This document shows, piece after piece, positions 1-6,383 of a stretch of DNA of 19,024 nucleotides. The number at the start of each line of letters is the position of its first letter. The first letter of the stretch is position 1. The position numbers and the translations under genes were made by a program. The stretch spans positions 1-19,024 of the forward strand of contig JBHASY010000028.1 in NCBI GenBank assembly GCA_041831635.1, in the 5' to 3' direction. This DNA comes from Acetoanaerobium sp041831635. GTDB taxonomy: Bacteria > Bacillota > Clostridia > Peptostreptococcales > Filifactoraceae. The notes under the pieces are model-generated. The model saw only the letters and a list, made by a program, of their open reading frames with translations, was not told the DNA's origin and ran no database searches.

Positions 1-222
1 ATAAGTAATGACGAAATATCAACTGAACTTACTTTGATTGCACTTAACAGTGTTGAGTCTAAGTTCAATTTAAACTTTATAAAAAACAAGTCTTCGGGTA
101 TTGTGAAGTTTTTAATTGGTTTTTTATTAGCTTTAATCATTCTGTTTATCTCTGTTAGATACTATGTTTATAACCGGAGAAAAAAAAGATTTAGAAGAAA
201 ATCTTATCGTAAACTATATTAA
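1..222 (+). CDS. C-terminal end of a membrane-anchored protein, possibly a D-Ala-D-Ala carboxypeptidase (partial)
   Basis: The frame is open from the first base of the window, so this is the 3' end of a longer gene cut by the window edge. About 73 codons are visible. They contain one strongly hydrophobic segment (roughly the stretch from FLIGFLLALIILFISV) followed by a short tail packed with Arg and Lys (NRRKKRFRRK) and the stop at 220-222. A single C-terminal membrane anchor with a basic cytoplasmic tail is typical of low-molecular-weight penicillin-binding proteins of the DacA type in Clostridia, and the residues just before the anchor (LTLIALNSVE) resemble the end of their C-terminal beta domain. 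No catalytic motif is in the window, so the family assignment is inference only. There is no clear terminator between this gene and the next one 88 bases downstream. Confidence 0.5.
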   Translation: MSNDEISTELTLIALNSVESKFNLNFIKNKSSGIVKFLIGFLLALIILFISVRYYVYNRRKKRFRRKSYRKLY

Positions 223-310
223 CTCTTTTAATTTTTCAATTTTTTTGGTTTAATATATATCAAGAATAGTATTAAAAAAATTTGGAATATTTTACAAGGA
301 GGTTATTCCA

Positions 311-742
311 ATGGTAAAATTATTGATAGGTGGCGCAGGTAGCGGTAAAACAAAAGCAATGCTTAAAATTGCTAATGACTCTGTAGAACAGGTAAAAGGA
401 GAATTAGTTTATATTGAGTCAAGTGGTAAGCATATGCATCAGCTTCATCGGGATATTCGATTTGTTTCAACAGAAGATTTTGATCTTGATACTTTCCCTT
501 CAATATATGGATTTGTTTGTGGCATGGTAAGTGAAAATTACGATATTGAGAAAATCTTTATCGATGGGCTTGACAAGATAATCCATCCTTTATCTTCAGA
601 ACTAACTACGTTTATAGATATGGTAGATCAATTATCAGATAGACATGAATTTGAACTTTTCATTTCTGCCAGTATTTCTGACCAAGATATTTTAGAAAAA
701 GTTAAACAATACTCTTACGATTATGAAAAAGAAACTCTGTAG
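311..742 (+). CDS. Small P-loop ATP/GTP-binding protein of unknown function
   Basis: A 143-residue protein that starts almost directly with a Walker A motif, GGAGSGKT at residues 7-14. A Walker B-like strand follows near residues 81-87 (IFIDGLD), and a later strand, ELFISAS, fits the end of a RecA-like fold. The start is supported by a strong site, CAAGGAGG, about 7 bases before ATG. Similar short proteins in Clostridia are often annotated only as ATP-binding or, misleadingly, PilT-like; none of the PilT-specific boxes is visible here. The protein is only a bare nucleotide-binding core, so it may act with a partner. It is convergent with the serine dehydratase operon and shares the hairpin terminator at 801-842. 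Its function is not known to me. Confidence 0.75.
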   Translation: MVKLLIGGAGSGKTKAMLKIANDSVEQVKGELVYIESSGKHMHQLHRDIRFVSTEDFDLDTFPSIYGFVCGMVSENYDIEKIFIDGLDKIIHPLSSELTTFIDMVDQLSDRHEFELFISASISDQDILEKVKQYSYDYEKETL

Positions 743-800
743 CCAAAATGTCGCTTTGTTTTTTTAGTATGGTTTTCTGTTGATTTTTTAAATTTTCTAT

Positions 801-842
801 AAAGGGACTGTCCGGAAATAGCTTTTTCCTGACAGTCCCTTT
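801..842. terminator. Bidirectional intrinsic terminator between convergent units
   Basis: AAAGGGACTGTC (801-812) and GACAGTCCCTTT (831-842) are a perfect 12-bp inverted repeat. After one C/T mismatch it continues inward with GGAAA/TTTCC around a 6-base loop (819-824). A/T-rich runs lie on both sides, so the hairpin can end the P-loop gene on the + strand and sdaAA on the - strand. Confidence 0.9.
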
Positions 843-875
843 ATTCTTATTTTAAAAACTCTTATATATTTTTAT

Positions 876-1748
876 TTAATTAAATATCTTTGAACACAAA
901 GTACATCCTGTAGATGTAGCTGCCACTCCTCCAAGTGCAGTTTCTCTTAATTCCACAGGCATACCACGCCCCACTTTGTACATAGACTCTACTACTTCGT
1001 CAAAAGGAATTATGCTGTCTATTCCTGCTAATACCATCTCAGCACTGATTAGTGCATTAGTAGCTCCTATTGCATTTCTTTTCTGACAGGGTGCTTCCAC
1101 TAGTCCTGCAATCGGGTCACAGATTAGTCCCATAATATTTTTCATACATATTGAAGCTGCATCTAAACACTGTTTTGGAGTTCCTCCCATAAGTTCACAT
1201 ACAGCAGCAGATGCCATTGCCGCAGCACTTCCCGTTTCAGCTTGGCAACCTCCCTCAGCCCCGGCAACGGTTGCATTTACAGTTACCAACATTCCTATTC
1301 CGGCCGAAGTAAATAAAGCCTTTGTCATCTGTTCATCAGTAAATTTATATTCTTCCTGAATAGCAGTTAAAACTCCGGGAATTATACCACAAGATCCTGC
1401 TGTCGGTGCTGCTACTATAAGACCCATGGAAGCATTTACTTCTAACACTCCCATTGCATATGCCATAGCTTTTGATGTGGTAAGTCCACTTATGTTTTTT
1501 TTGTTTTCAATTTGTTTTATAAGTTTTTTTGCCTCTCCACCTATCAATCCTCCCATAGACTTTACATCTTCTGTTAAAGACTTATACACTGCATTTTTCA
1601 TAACGATAAATGACCTGTGCATCTGCGAAAAAACTTCATCTTCCGTTTTCCCATAGTTATGTAGTTCAAGTTTAATCATAATATCTGAAATTTTTAGATT
1701 TTCCTTCTTACATAAAAGCAATAGCTCTTTCCCGTTATCAAACTTCAT
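876..1748 (-). CDS. sdaAA: L-serine dehydratase, iron-sulfur dependent, alpha subunit
   Basis: Catalytic subunit of the oxygen-sensitive [4Fe-4S] serine dehydratase, which turns L-serine into pyruvate and ammonia in the cytoplasm. The 290 residues cover the family domain end to end. Motifs visible are PTAGSCGI (115-122), AEGGCQAE (164-171) and CDPIAGLVEAPC (210-221). Cysteines 168, 210 and 221 are spaced C-x41-C-x10-C, the cluster-binding pattern of this family. The C-terminus is unusual: STGCTLCSKIFN adds two more cysteines where relatives I recall have PTG followed by Lys-rich residues. The start has AAAAGGAG 5 bases upstream. It lies 116 bases downstream of sdaAB in the same direction, and both subunits are needed for activity. 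The operon ends at the 801-842 hairpin. Serine is a common carbon source for anaerobes of this kind. Confidence 0.95.
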   Translation of the reverse strand: MKFDNGKELLLLCKKENLKISDIMIKLELHNYGKTEDEVFSQMHRSFIVMKNAVYKSLTEDVKSMGGLIGGEAKKLIKQIENKKNISGLTTSKAMAYAMGVLEVNASMGLIVAAPTAGSCGIIPGVLTAIQEEYKFTDEQMTKALFTSAGIGMLVTVNATVAGAEGGCQAETGSAAAMASAAVCELMGGTPKQCLDAASICMKNIMGLICDPIAGLVEAPCQKRNAIGATNALISAEMVLAGIDSIIPFDEVVESMYKVGRGMPVELRETALGGVAATSTGCTLCSKIFN

Positions 1749-1772
1749 AAAATACTCCTTTTATAAAAATTT

Positions 1773-1839
1773 ATCTCAAATATAAAATTTTTCCGGATAA
1801 AATACTGTATTTTACAAATTATTTTAAAATTTTTGAGAT
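1773..1839 (-). other. A+T-rich nested hairpin in the sdaAB-sdaAA gap
   Basis: The 116-base gap between the two subunit genes is almost entirely A and T. ATCTCAAA (1773-1780) pairs with TTTGAGAT (1832-1839). Inside it lies a second hairpin, TAAAATA-CTG-TATTTTA (about 1798-1814). A transcript of this gap would fold before the ribosome binding site of sdaAA. It could tune the relative output of the two subunits or protect an mRNA end. It lacks the G+C-rich stem of an intrinsic terminator. Confidence 0.45.
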
Positions 1840-1864
1840 TTTCACATCGTTCATATACTTAAGC

Positions 1865-2536
1865 TTAAACAGAAATCAAAAATGTATCAACTATATAGTC
1901 GTGTTCTTTCAATTTGATCAATATATCTTCCGAAATTTCCTCGTCAATCTCTATCATGGTAAAGGCTCTTCCACCCAAAGATTCTCTAAACAAACTCATA
2001 AAAGCTATATTTATGTTATTTTCACATAAAACTTTTGATATATGTGCTACCACTCCGGGTTTATCAATCTGTTGTACCATTATAGTACTATATTCTCCGG
2101 TGAATTTTACATCTATGCCATTTATCTGCCTTATTAAAACACTTCCGCCACCTATAGACTCCCCAATTAAACTCATATTCATAGATGCGTCTTCTCCTAA
2201 AATGTCTAACCTGACTGTATTAGGATGCATTTCAGATGTAATTTCTCCCTCTACAAAAGAGTATTTCAAACCGTTATTAGTAGCTATTTCAAATGAATTT
2301 CTAATCCTTTCATCATCTGTATCAAAACCCATTATACCTCCAAGCAAAGCCCTGTCCGTACCATGTCCTTTATAAGTTTTTGCAAATGAACCATAAAGAG
2401 TGAATTTTACTTCCTTGATTTTCCCTTTGAATAATTTGTAAGCAATAAGCGAAATTCTGAGTGCTCCCGCTGTATGAGAGCTGGACGGTCCTATCATAAC
2501 AGGACCTACAATATCAAATACACTTATTTTTTTCAT
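1865..2536 (-). CDS. sdaAB: L-serine dehydratase, iron-sulfur dependent, beta subunit
   Basis: Small subunit of the Fe-S serine dehydratase, the partner of the downstream sdaAA product. The N-terminal region carries the signature GPSSSHTAG (residues 16-24), seen in all members of this family, and a Gly-rich SIGGGS segment near residue 128. The C-terminal third, from about residue 149 (STIMVQQIDKPGVVAHISKV), is an ACT domain, a fold that commonly binds amino acids for regulation. At 223 residues the length is usual. The start has GAGGTGAT just upstream, and rsfS ends only 9 bases earlier, so the gene is translated from the same message as lcp and rsfS. Joining a serine-catabolic gene pair to this housekeeping operon is inferred from spacing alone; an internal promoter cannot be excluded. 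Confidence 0.95.
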   Translation of the reverse strand: MKKISVFDIVGPVMIGPSSSHTAGALRISLIAYKLFKGKIKEVKFTLYGSFAKTYKGHGTDRALLGGIMGFDTDDERIRNSFEIATNNGLKYSFVEGEITSEMHPNTVRLDILGEDASMNMSLIGESIGGGSVLIRQINGIDVKFTGEYSTIMVQQIDKPGVVAHISKVLCENNINIAFMSLFRESLGGRAFTMIEIDEEISEDILIKLKEHDYIVDTFLISV

Positions 2537-2545
2537 AAATCACCT

Positions 2546-2896
2546 CTAAAGCAAATTATCTACATTAAGTTCTTCTGCATCTTTCCAAAGTCTTTCTAAA
2601 TTATAAAACTGTCTATCCTCTGTTTTAAATACATGTACTATAAAATCTCCATAATCTAAAAGTAGCCAATTTGAACCGGAAGTTCCCTCTCTTGCTTTAG
2701 CGAATATTCCTTGTTCTTCCAGTTCTTTTTCAATATTATCTGTTATAGACTTCATCTGCCTTTCGTTTGACGCACTAGTAATGATAAAATAATCTGCAAG
2801 CGAAGAAATAGAACCTATTTTTAAAATTTTTATTTCTTCTCCTTGTTTATCGTCGATTGCTTTGTACACTAATTTTATGGTTTCTTCAATATTCAT
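2546..2896 (-). CDS. rsfS: Ribosomal silencing factor RsfS
   Basis: A 116-residue member of the RsfS/Iojap family (DUF143), which binds ribosomal protein L14 (uL14) on the large subunit, blocks subunit joining and lowers translation when nutrients are short. Family features visible are LADYFIITSASNERQMKSI (about residues 34-52) and WLLLDYGDFIVHVF (about 77-90), followed by the FYNLERLW segment near the end. The start is preceded by GAGGAGG. The gene sits between lcp and sdaAB, and the nadD-yqeK-lcp-rsfS order is a familiar one in Firmicutes, which supports the identity of each member. Confidence 0.95.
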   Translation of the reverse strand: MNIEETIKLVYKAIDDKQGEEIKILKIGSISSLADYFIITSASNERQMKSITDNIEKELEEQGIFAKAREGTSGSNWLLLDYGDFIVHVFKTEDRQFYNLERLWKDAEELNVDNLL

Positions 2897-2908
2897 CTAA
2901 TTCCTCCT

Positions 2909-4189
2909 CTAAAAATCTTTTCCCACAACTACCAATGCATCAGGTTCTAAATTTTGATACGTCTGTACTTGTTGAACTATATTACCCTTTCCTAAAACCT
3001 TTTTAATTCCTTCAGCTAATTTTTTATTTTCTTTGTAATAAATGATAGTCTCCTCATAAGAAAAATTATCTGCATTTCCTGTTTTAGAAACTTTAAAATC
3101 CTCTATTTTCAGCAAATCCGCAACACGCACAGCAATTCCTTTTTTACCGGAACCGTTTAATATCACTATCTGTGCATCTTTTTCACTAGCTGTAAGAGTT
3201 TCCGTTTCCTGACTTGTAACTTCGTTTTGTTCAGAATTGACATTCTCTGTAGAATTTTCGTCTGCCGTTGTAGGATAATTCCCTGACAAAAGGAATTGCA
3301 AATCTTCTCTTAGAGCTTCATCATCTACTCTATAATAAGATATTCCATCAATAGATGTCGGATTTCCCGGAACAACAGCCTTTTGAATTTCACTAGGTTT
3401 TATTTTTATACCATCTTTTGCTAAATCAAGCATGTCTTTCTTGCTCATATCGGTATCTACATACATAGACAAAGTCTCAACATATTGCGGCACTCTGGTA
3501 ATAGACGAGGGTGACATAACTTTTTCAAGCACTGCCTGTATGAACTCTTGCTGAGCATTTATCCTTCCCAAGTCCTGGTTTGCATATCCTTTTCTAAAAC
3601 GCAAATACTCCATGGACTTTTGGCCGTCTAAAATTTGTTTTCCCTTTTTTAAATCTATTTTTAACGGCGGTGTAGCATATGGGTCTGAATATTTCATATT
3701 CATAGGAACATCTATTTCTACTCCACCTATATCGTCTATAGTTTTAAATAATGCTTGATAGTCTACTCTTACATAGTGATGAATAGGAATTTGCAGTAAG
3801 TCTTTTGTGGTTTTTAATGCTAAATCCACTCCACCGTAAGCATGTGCATGGTTTATCTTATCCATACCTTGCCTACCTCTAATTTTAACTCTACTGTCTC
3901 TCGGTATAGATAAAATAAAAGCAGTTTCAGTCTTAGGATCAATACTCACTAACATCATTGTATCAGTTCTTGAGACATTATCTTCATAATTACCGTCAAG
4001 AGCATCTATTCCCAGCATAAGAATATTTACCCTTTCCTTCTTTTCTTTAACATCTAATTCTTCCGTTGTCACTGCAACTTCTGTAGACTTATCAGCTGCA
4101 TCTTTTTCAAAATAAAAATATAGTCCGGCTCCGAACCCCAAAGTAAATATAATAAAAAAACTTATAAAAATTTTAAAAAAATGCTTCAT
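2909..4189 (-). CDS. LytR-CpsA-Psr (LCP) family cell-wall polymer ligase with LytR_C domain
   Basis: LCP enzymes attach teichoic acids or capsular polymers from a lipid carrier to peptidoglycan on the outer face of the membrane. Start at 4189: AAGGAG lies 7 bases before this ATG and the protein then begins MKHFFKIF. The same frame stays open to 4258, but those extra 23 codons are insertion-sequence DNA without a ribosome site. The 426-residue protein has a signal anchor (about 5-24), then an LCP domain: RTDTMML (74-80), SIPRDSR (94-100) and FRKGYANQDLGR (198-209), with the conserved Arg and Asp residues that hold the pyrophosphate and metal. A Thr/Glu-rich linker follows, then a LytR_C domain (about 338-410). 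An IS110-family element lies immediately upstream of its ribosome site and separates it from nadD-yqeK, so its expression may be altered. Confidence 0.9.
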   Translation of the reverse strand: MKHFFKIFISFFIIFTLGFGAGLYFYFEKDAADKSTEVAVTTEELDVKEKKERVNILMLGIDALDGNYEDNVSRTDTMMLVSIDPKTETAFILSIPRDSRVKIRGRQGMDKINHAHAYGGVDLALKTTKDLLQIPIHHYVRVDYQALFKTIDDIGGVEIDVPMNMKYSDPYATPPLKIDLKKGKQILDGQKSMEYLRFRKGYANQDLGRINAQQEFIQAVLEKVMSPSSITRVPQYVETLSMYVDTDMSKKDMLDLAKDGIKIKPSEIQKAVVPGNPTSIDGISYYRVDDEALREDLQFLLSGNYPTTADENSTENVNSEQNEVTSQETETLTASEKDAQIVILNGSGKKGIAVRVADLLKIEDFKVSKTGNADNFSYEETIIYYKENKKLAEGIKKVLGKGNIVQQVQTYQNLEPDALVVVGKDF

Positions 4190-4227
4190 ATGCAAACTCC
4201 TTTCTACTACAATATATTTATGGTTAA

Positions 4228-4442
4228 TATCCCTTACAGCCAGTAAGGAGTTATCCATCTTGTTGCTTAAGCTGTATAATGATGGAGCAATCGGTATGTC
4301 GTCTTCCTTTCTTGGACTTTGCGTCCGTAAAAAAGACTGATAACCAGCTCCTCATTCGCAGCGTTCGTTTTATGCAGGTTGAACTGCCTTAGGTATGTTC
4401 GTGTCACACCACAGTAGATTGAATAGGCAATGAGTAAAACTG
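4228..4442 (+). ncRNA. Candidate bridge RNA of the IS110 element
   Basis: IS110 elements encode in one noncoding end a bridge RNA that pairs with both target and donor DNA. Hand folding gives the matching architecture. There is a 5' hairpin, CCTTAC-AGCCA-GTAAGG (4232-4248). A first looped stem has AATGA-T-GGAGC (4278-4288) paired with GCTCCTCATT (4347-4356), then GGTAT/ATAACC and GTCTT/AAGAC, an internal loop, and the tip GGAC-TTTGC-GTCC (4314-4326). A second looped stem has GTTTTA (4367-4372) with TAAAAC (4435-4440), TGCCT (4385-4389) with AGGCA (4425-4429), an internal loop, and the tip GTGTCACAC (4401-4409). The 5' side of the first loop holds TCCTTTCT (4305-4312), identical to the left junction 4198-4205. 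RNA ends are estimates, and no covariance could be tested. Confidence 0.6.
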
Positions 4443-4483
4443 GTATTTATCCATTGCAATAATCTTAAAGGAGTGACAAATTT

Positions 4484-5686
4484 ATGAACGCAGTAGGTAT
4501 CGATGTTTCAAAAGGTAAAAGTATGGTTGCCATCATGCGACCTTTCGGTGAAATTGTTTCTACACCTTTTGAAATTAAACACACAATCAGTCACATCAAT
4601 TCACTTGTAGAACTCATCAACTCTGTTGAGGGTGAGTCCCGAATCGTAATGGAGTATACAGGACGTTATTATGAAGTCCTTGCCCATCAACTTTCCGAGG
4701 CAAACCTATTCGTTAGTGCTATTAACCCAAAACTTATCAAGGATTTTGATAATGATTCCCTTCGCAAAGTCAAATCCGATAAAGCTGACGCTGTTAAGAT
4801 TGCCCGATATGCTCTTGACAAGTGGCAAAATCTTAAACAGTATAGTGTTATGGATAAATTACGTAATCAACTTAAAACCATGAACCGTCAGTTTGGCTTC
4901 TACATGAAGCATAAGACTGCCATGAAGAATAACCTTATCGGCATCCTCGATCAAACCTATCCTGGTGTTAATACTTACTTTGATTGTCCTGCTCGTAGTG
5001 ATGGCAGCCAGAAATGGGTTGATTTTGCATCTACATACTGGCATGTGGACTGTGTTCGTAAAATGTCACTAAATGCTTTTACCTGCCACTATCAAAACTG
5101 GTGCAAACGCAAGAAGTACAACTTCAGCCAATCGAAAGCTGAAGAAATCTATGGAAAAGCAAAGGAGCTTGTTCCTGTATTCCCTAAGGATGACATTACA
5201 AAGCTTATCCTCAAACAAGCAGTTGACCAGCTTAATAGCGCTTCTGTAACTGTTGAATCGCTTCGCACACTTATGAATGAAACTGCAGCCAAACTCCCGG
5301 AATATCCTATTGTTATGGCTATGAAAGGAGTTGGGCTTTCACTTGGTCCACAGCTTATGGCTGAGATTGGTGACGTTTCCCGTTTCACCCATAAAGGTGC
5401 TATTACCGCATTTGCAGGTGTAGACCCCGGTGTTAATGAATCCGGAAGCTACGAGCAAAAGAGTGTTCCGACTTCCAAACGAGGTTCTTCTGACCTTAGA
5501 AAGACTTTGTTCCAGGTAATGGATGTTTTAATTAAAACACACCCTCAAGATGACCCTGTGTATCAGTTCTTAGACAAAAAGCGTGCTCAGGGCAAACCTT
5601 ACTATGTCTATATGACAGCAGGTGCTAACAAGTTTCTAAGAATCTACTATGGACGAGTAAAAGAATATCTCGCATCTCTTCCATAA
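4484..5686 (+). CDS. IS110-family DEDD transposase (RNA-guided recombinase)
   Basis: A 400-residue transposase that cuts and joins DNA, in known relatives under the direction of a bridge RNA. The N-terminal RuvC-like domain has the complete acidic set: D7 (GIDVSK), E57 (MEYTGRYY), and D99 and D102 (KSDKADAVK). The middle is helical. The C-terminal Transposase_20 domain begins near MKGVG (residue 280) and contains FAGVDPGVNESGSYEQK and SKRGSSDLRK; the serine of the SG pair at about residue 320 is the best candidate for the catalytic serine. The start ATG has AAAGGAG 10 bases upstream. No frameshift or truncation is seen, so the enzyme looks intact. Base composition differs from the neighbours. 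Confidence 0.95.
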   Translation: MNAVGIDVSKGKSMVAIMRPFGEIVSTPFEIKHTISHINSLVELINSVEGESRIVMEYTGRYYEVLAHQLSEANLFVSAINPKLIKDFDNDSLRKVKSDKADAVKIARYALDKWQNLKQYSVMDKLRNQLKTMNRQFGFYMKHKTAMKNNLIGILDQTYPGVNTYFDCPARSDGSQKWVDFASTYWHVDCVRKMSLNAFTCHYQNWCKRKKYNFSQSKAEEIYGKAKELVPVFPKDDITKLILKQAVDQLNSASVTVESLRTLMNETAAKLPEYPIVMAMKGVGLSLGPQLMAEIGDVSRFTHKGAITAFAGVDPGVNESGSYEQKSVPTSKRGSSDLRKTLFQVMDVLIKTHPQDDPVYQFLDKKRAQGKPYYVYMTAGANKFLRIYYGRVKEYLASLP

Positions 5687-5709
5687 TCTTAATCATCACT
5701 ATGATTTTC

Positions 5710-5733
5710 AGACCAGCACTGGTGTGGTGGTCT
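5710..5733 (+). terminator. Intrinsic terminator downstream of the transposase gene
   Basis: AGACCAGCAC (5710-5719) pairs with GTGGTGGTCT (5724-5733) around a TGGT loop, with one G-G mismatch in ten pairs, followed by TATTTTG. It lies 24 bases after the transposase stop. In the opposite direction no T-run follows, so it should not stop the yqeK-to-lcp message. Confidence 0.65.
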
Positions 5734-5737
5734 TATT

Positions 5738-5765
5738 TTGATACCTATTTTTCAACCTGTATAAA
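5738..5765 (+). promoter_or_regulatory. Outward promoter in the right end of the IS element
   Basis: TTGATA (5738-5743), a 16-base spacer and TATAAA (5760-5765) form a good sigma-A-type promoter pointing out of the right end, with a start predicted near 5772. In the inserted element it would fire antisense into the 3' end of yqeK. In a circular intermediate the same promoter would read across the joined ends into the candidate bridge RNA. The sequence is seen; the function is inference. Confidence 0.5.
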
Positions 5766-5780
5766 ATTTTCAAAGTTCTT

Positions 5781-6380
5781 TCATTTTAGTCTTGACTTTT
5801 TATTTGCAGGCTCATTTAAAACACCCAAAAGATAATTCCTTGCTTCAACTGTCCTAGTATGAATGACTTTATTTTCTTTAATTAGGTGTATTATCGTTGA
5901 ATTAAACGCAGAGTATAAAGCTAAATCACAATTTATATCTACTAATTTTCTTATTTCATCTACACCGGGATAATCCCTGTTTTTTTCCGTGTAATCTGCC
6001 AAACATATTGCCTTTTCGAGTTCACTCATATTCTTTCTTCCTGTAGTATGAAACTCGACAGCATTTAATATATCTTCATCGTCTACACCATAATCTAATT
6101 CAGCTATATATCTGGCTATTCTACCGTGCATTAACTCCTTGTTCCCAAATTCAACCTCATCAAATTTTAAACCGTTAGTTTCAGCGTAATCAAGCATTTC
6201 TTGTTTGCTCATTCCTTTAGCATAGTCGTGAAATACAGCTACACACCTGGCTTTTTCTTTTGATACCGAAAGTTTTTCAGCTAGTCTATCTACTTCCTCA
6301 ATTACTCCTAATATATGTATATATCTTTTTTCATTTACCCTATTTTTAAGTTCTGTCATTATATTTTCTATATTTTTCAT
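5781..6380 (-). CDS. yqeK: YqeK family HD-domain phosphohydrolase (symmetrical Ap4A hydrolase)
   Basis: YqeK proteins hydrolyse diadenosine tetraphosphate symmetrically to two ADP in Gram-positive bacteria. The 199-residue sequence is one HD domain with H22 (YIHILGV), H51-D52 (VFHDYAK), a histidine in FHTTGRKN near residue 119, and an aspartate in the LADYTEKNR segment, the usual metal-binding set of the family. The gene begins 3 bases after the nadD stop with AGGTGA as its ribosome site, so the two are co-translated. NadD-YqeK adjacency is conserved across Firmicutes. The stop codon lies 1 base from the estimated right junction of the IS element, so the protein appears untouched while its downstream link to lcp is broken. 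Confidence 0.92.
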   Translation of the reverse strand: MKNIENIMTELKNRVNEKRYIHILGVIEEVDRLAEKLSVSKEKARCVAVFHDYAKGMSKQEMLDYAETNGLKFDEVEFGNKELMHGRIARYIAELDYGVDDEDILNAVEFHTTGRKNMSELEKAICLADYTEKNRDYPGVDEIRKLVDINCDLALYSAFNSTIIHLIKENKVIHTRTVEARNYLLGVLNEPANKKSRLK

Positions 6381-6383
6381 ATC

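Larger units (their letters stand above)
4204..5779 (+). mobile_element. IS110-family insertion sequence, complete, inserted in the yqeK-lcp gap
   Basis: The element carries a long 5' noncoding end (about 278 bases), one DEDD transposase gene and a short 3' end (about 93 bases), the layout of the IS110 subgroup. As usual for the family there are no terminal inverted repeats. I place the ends by logic, not by a second copy: TTCT is shared by both junctions (4202-4205 and 5776-5779), the likely dinucleotide core within it is CT (4204-4205 and 5778-5779), and removing the DNA between the two copies restores a 17-base gap between the yqeK stop and the lcp start with AAGGAG intact. The element is visibly richer in G+C than its flanks, which suggests fairly recent arrival. 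An alternative right end near 5752 was considered and judged weaker. Confidence 0.75.

Noticed and set aside
1914..2375. Open frame of 153 codons on the + strand opposite sdaAB.
   Set aside because: It lies wholly antisense to a gene with clear family motifs, has no ribosome site and encodes a low-complexity Ser/Ile/Pro-rich product.
4190..4258. A longer LCP protein starting at 4258 with 23 extra residues.
   Set aside because: The extra codons lie in the insertion sequence, precede the AAGGAG site and come before the membrane anchor; the start at 4189 is better placed.
4301..4337. The GTCTT/AAGAC and GGAC/GTCC stem as an intrinsic terminator protecting the transposase gene.
   Set aside because: No T-run follows the stem on either strand; it fits better as part of a structured RNA.
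5748..5759. Right end of the element at about 5752, with CAGGTTGAA (4375-4383) acting as the right target guide.
   Set aside because: It gives a 9-base complement and shares TTTC with the left junction, but the guide would lie outside the first looped stem, the donor guides fit worse, and the rebuilt yqeK-lcp gap would be longer than with the end at 5778-5779.
4272..5764. CTGTATAA copies as a target duplication marking the element ends.
   Set aside because: It would leave 70 bases of unexplained DNA, including the 5' hairpin, between the lcp ribosome site and the element, and the loop sequences show no matching guides.
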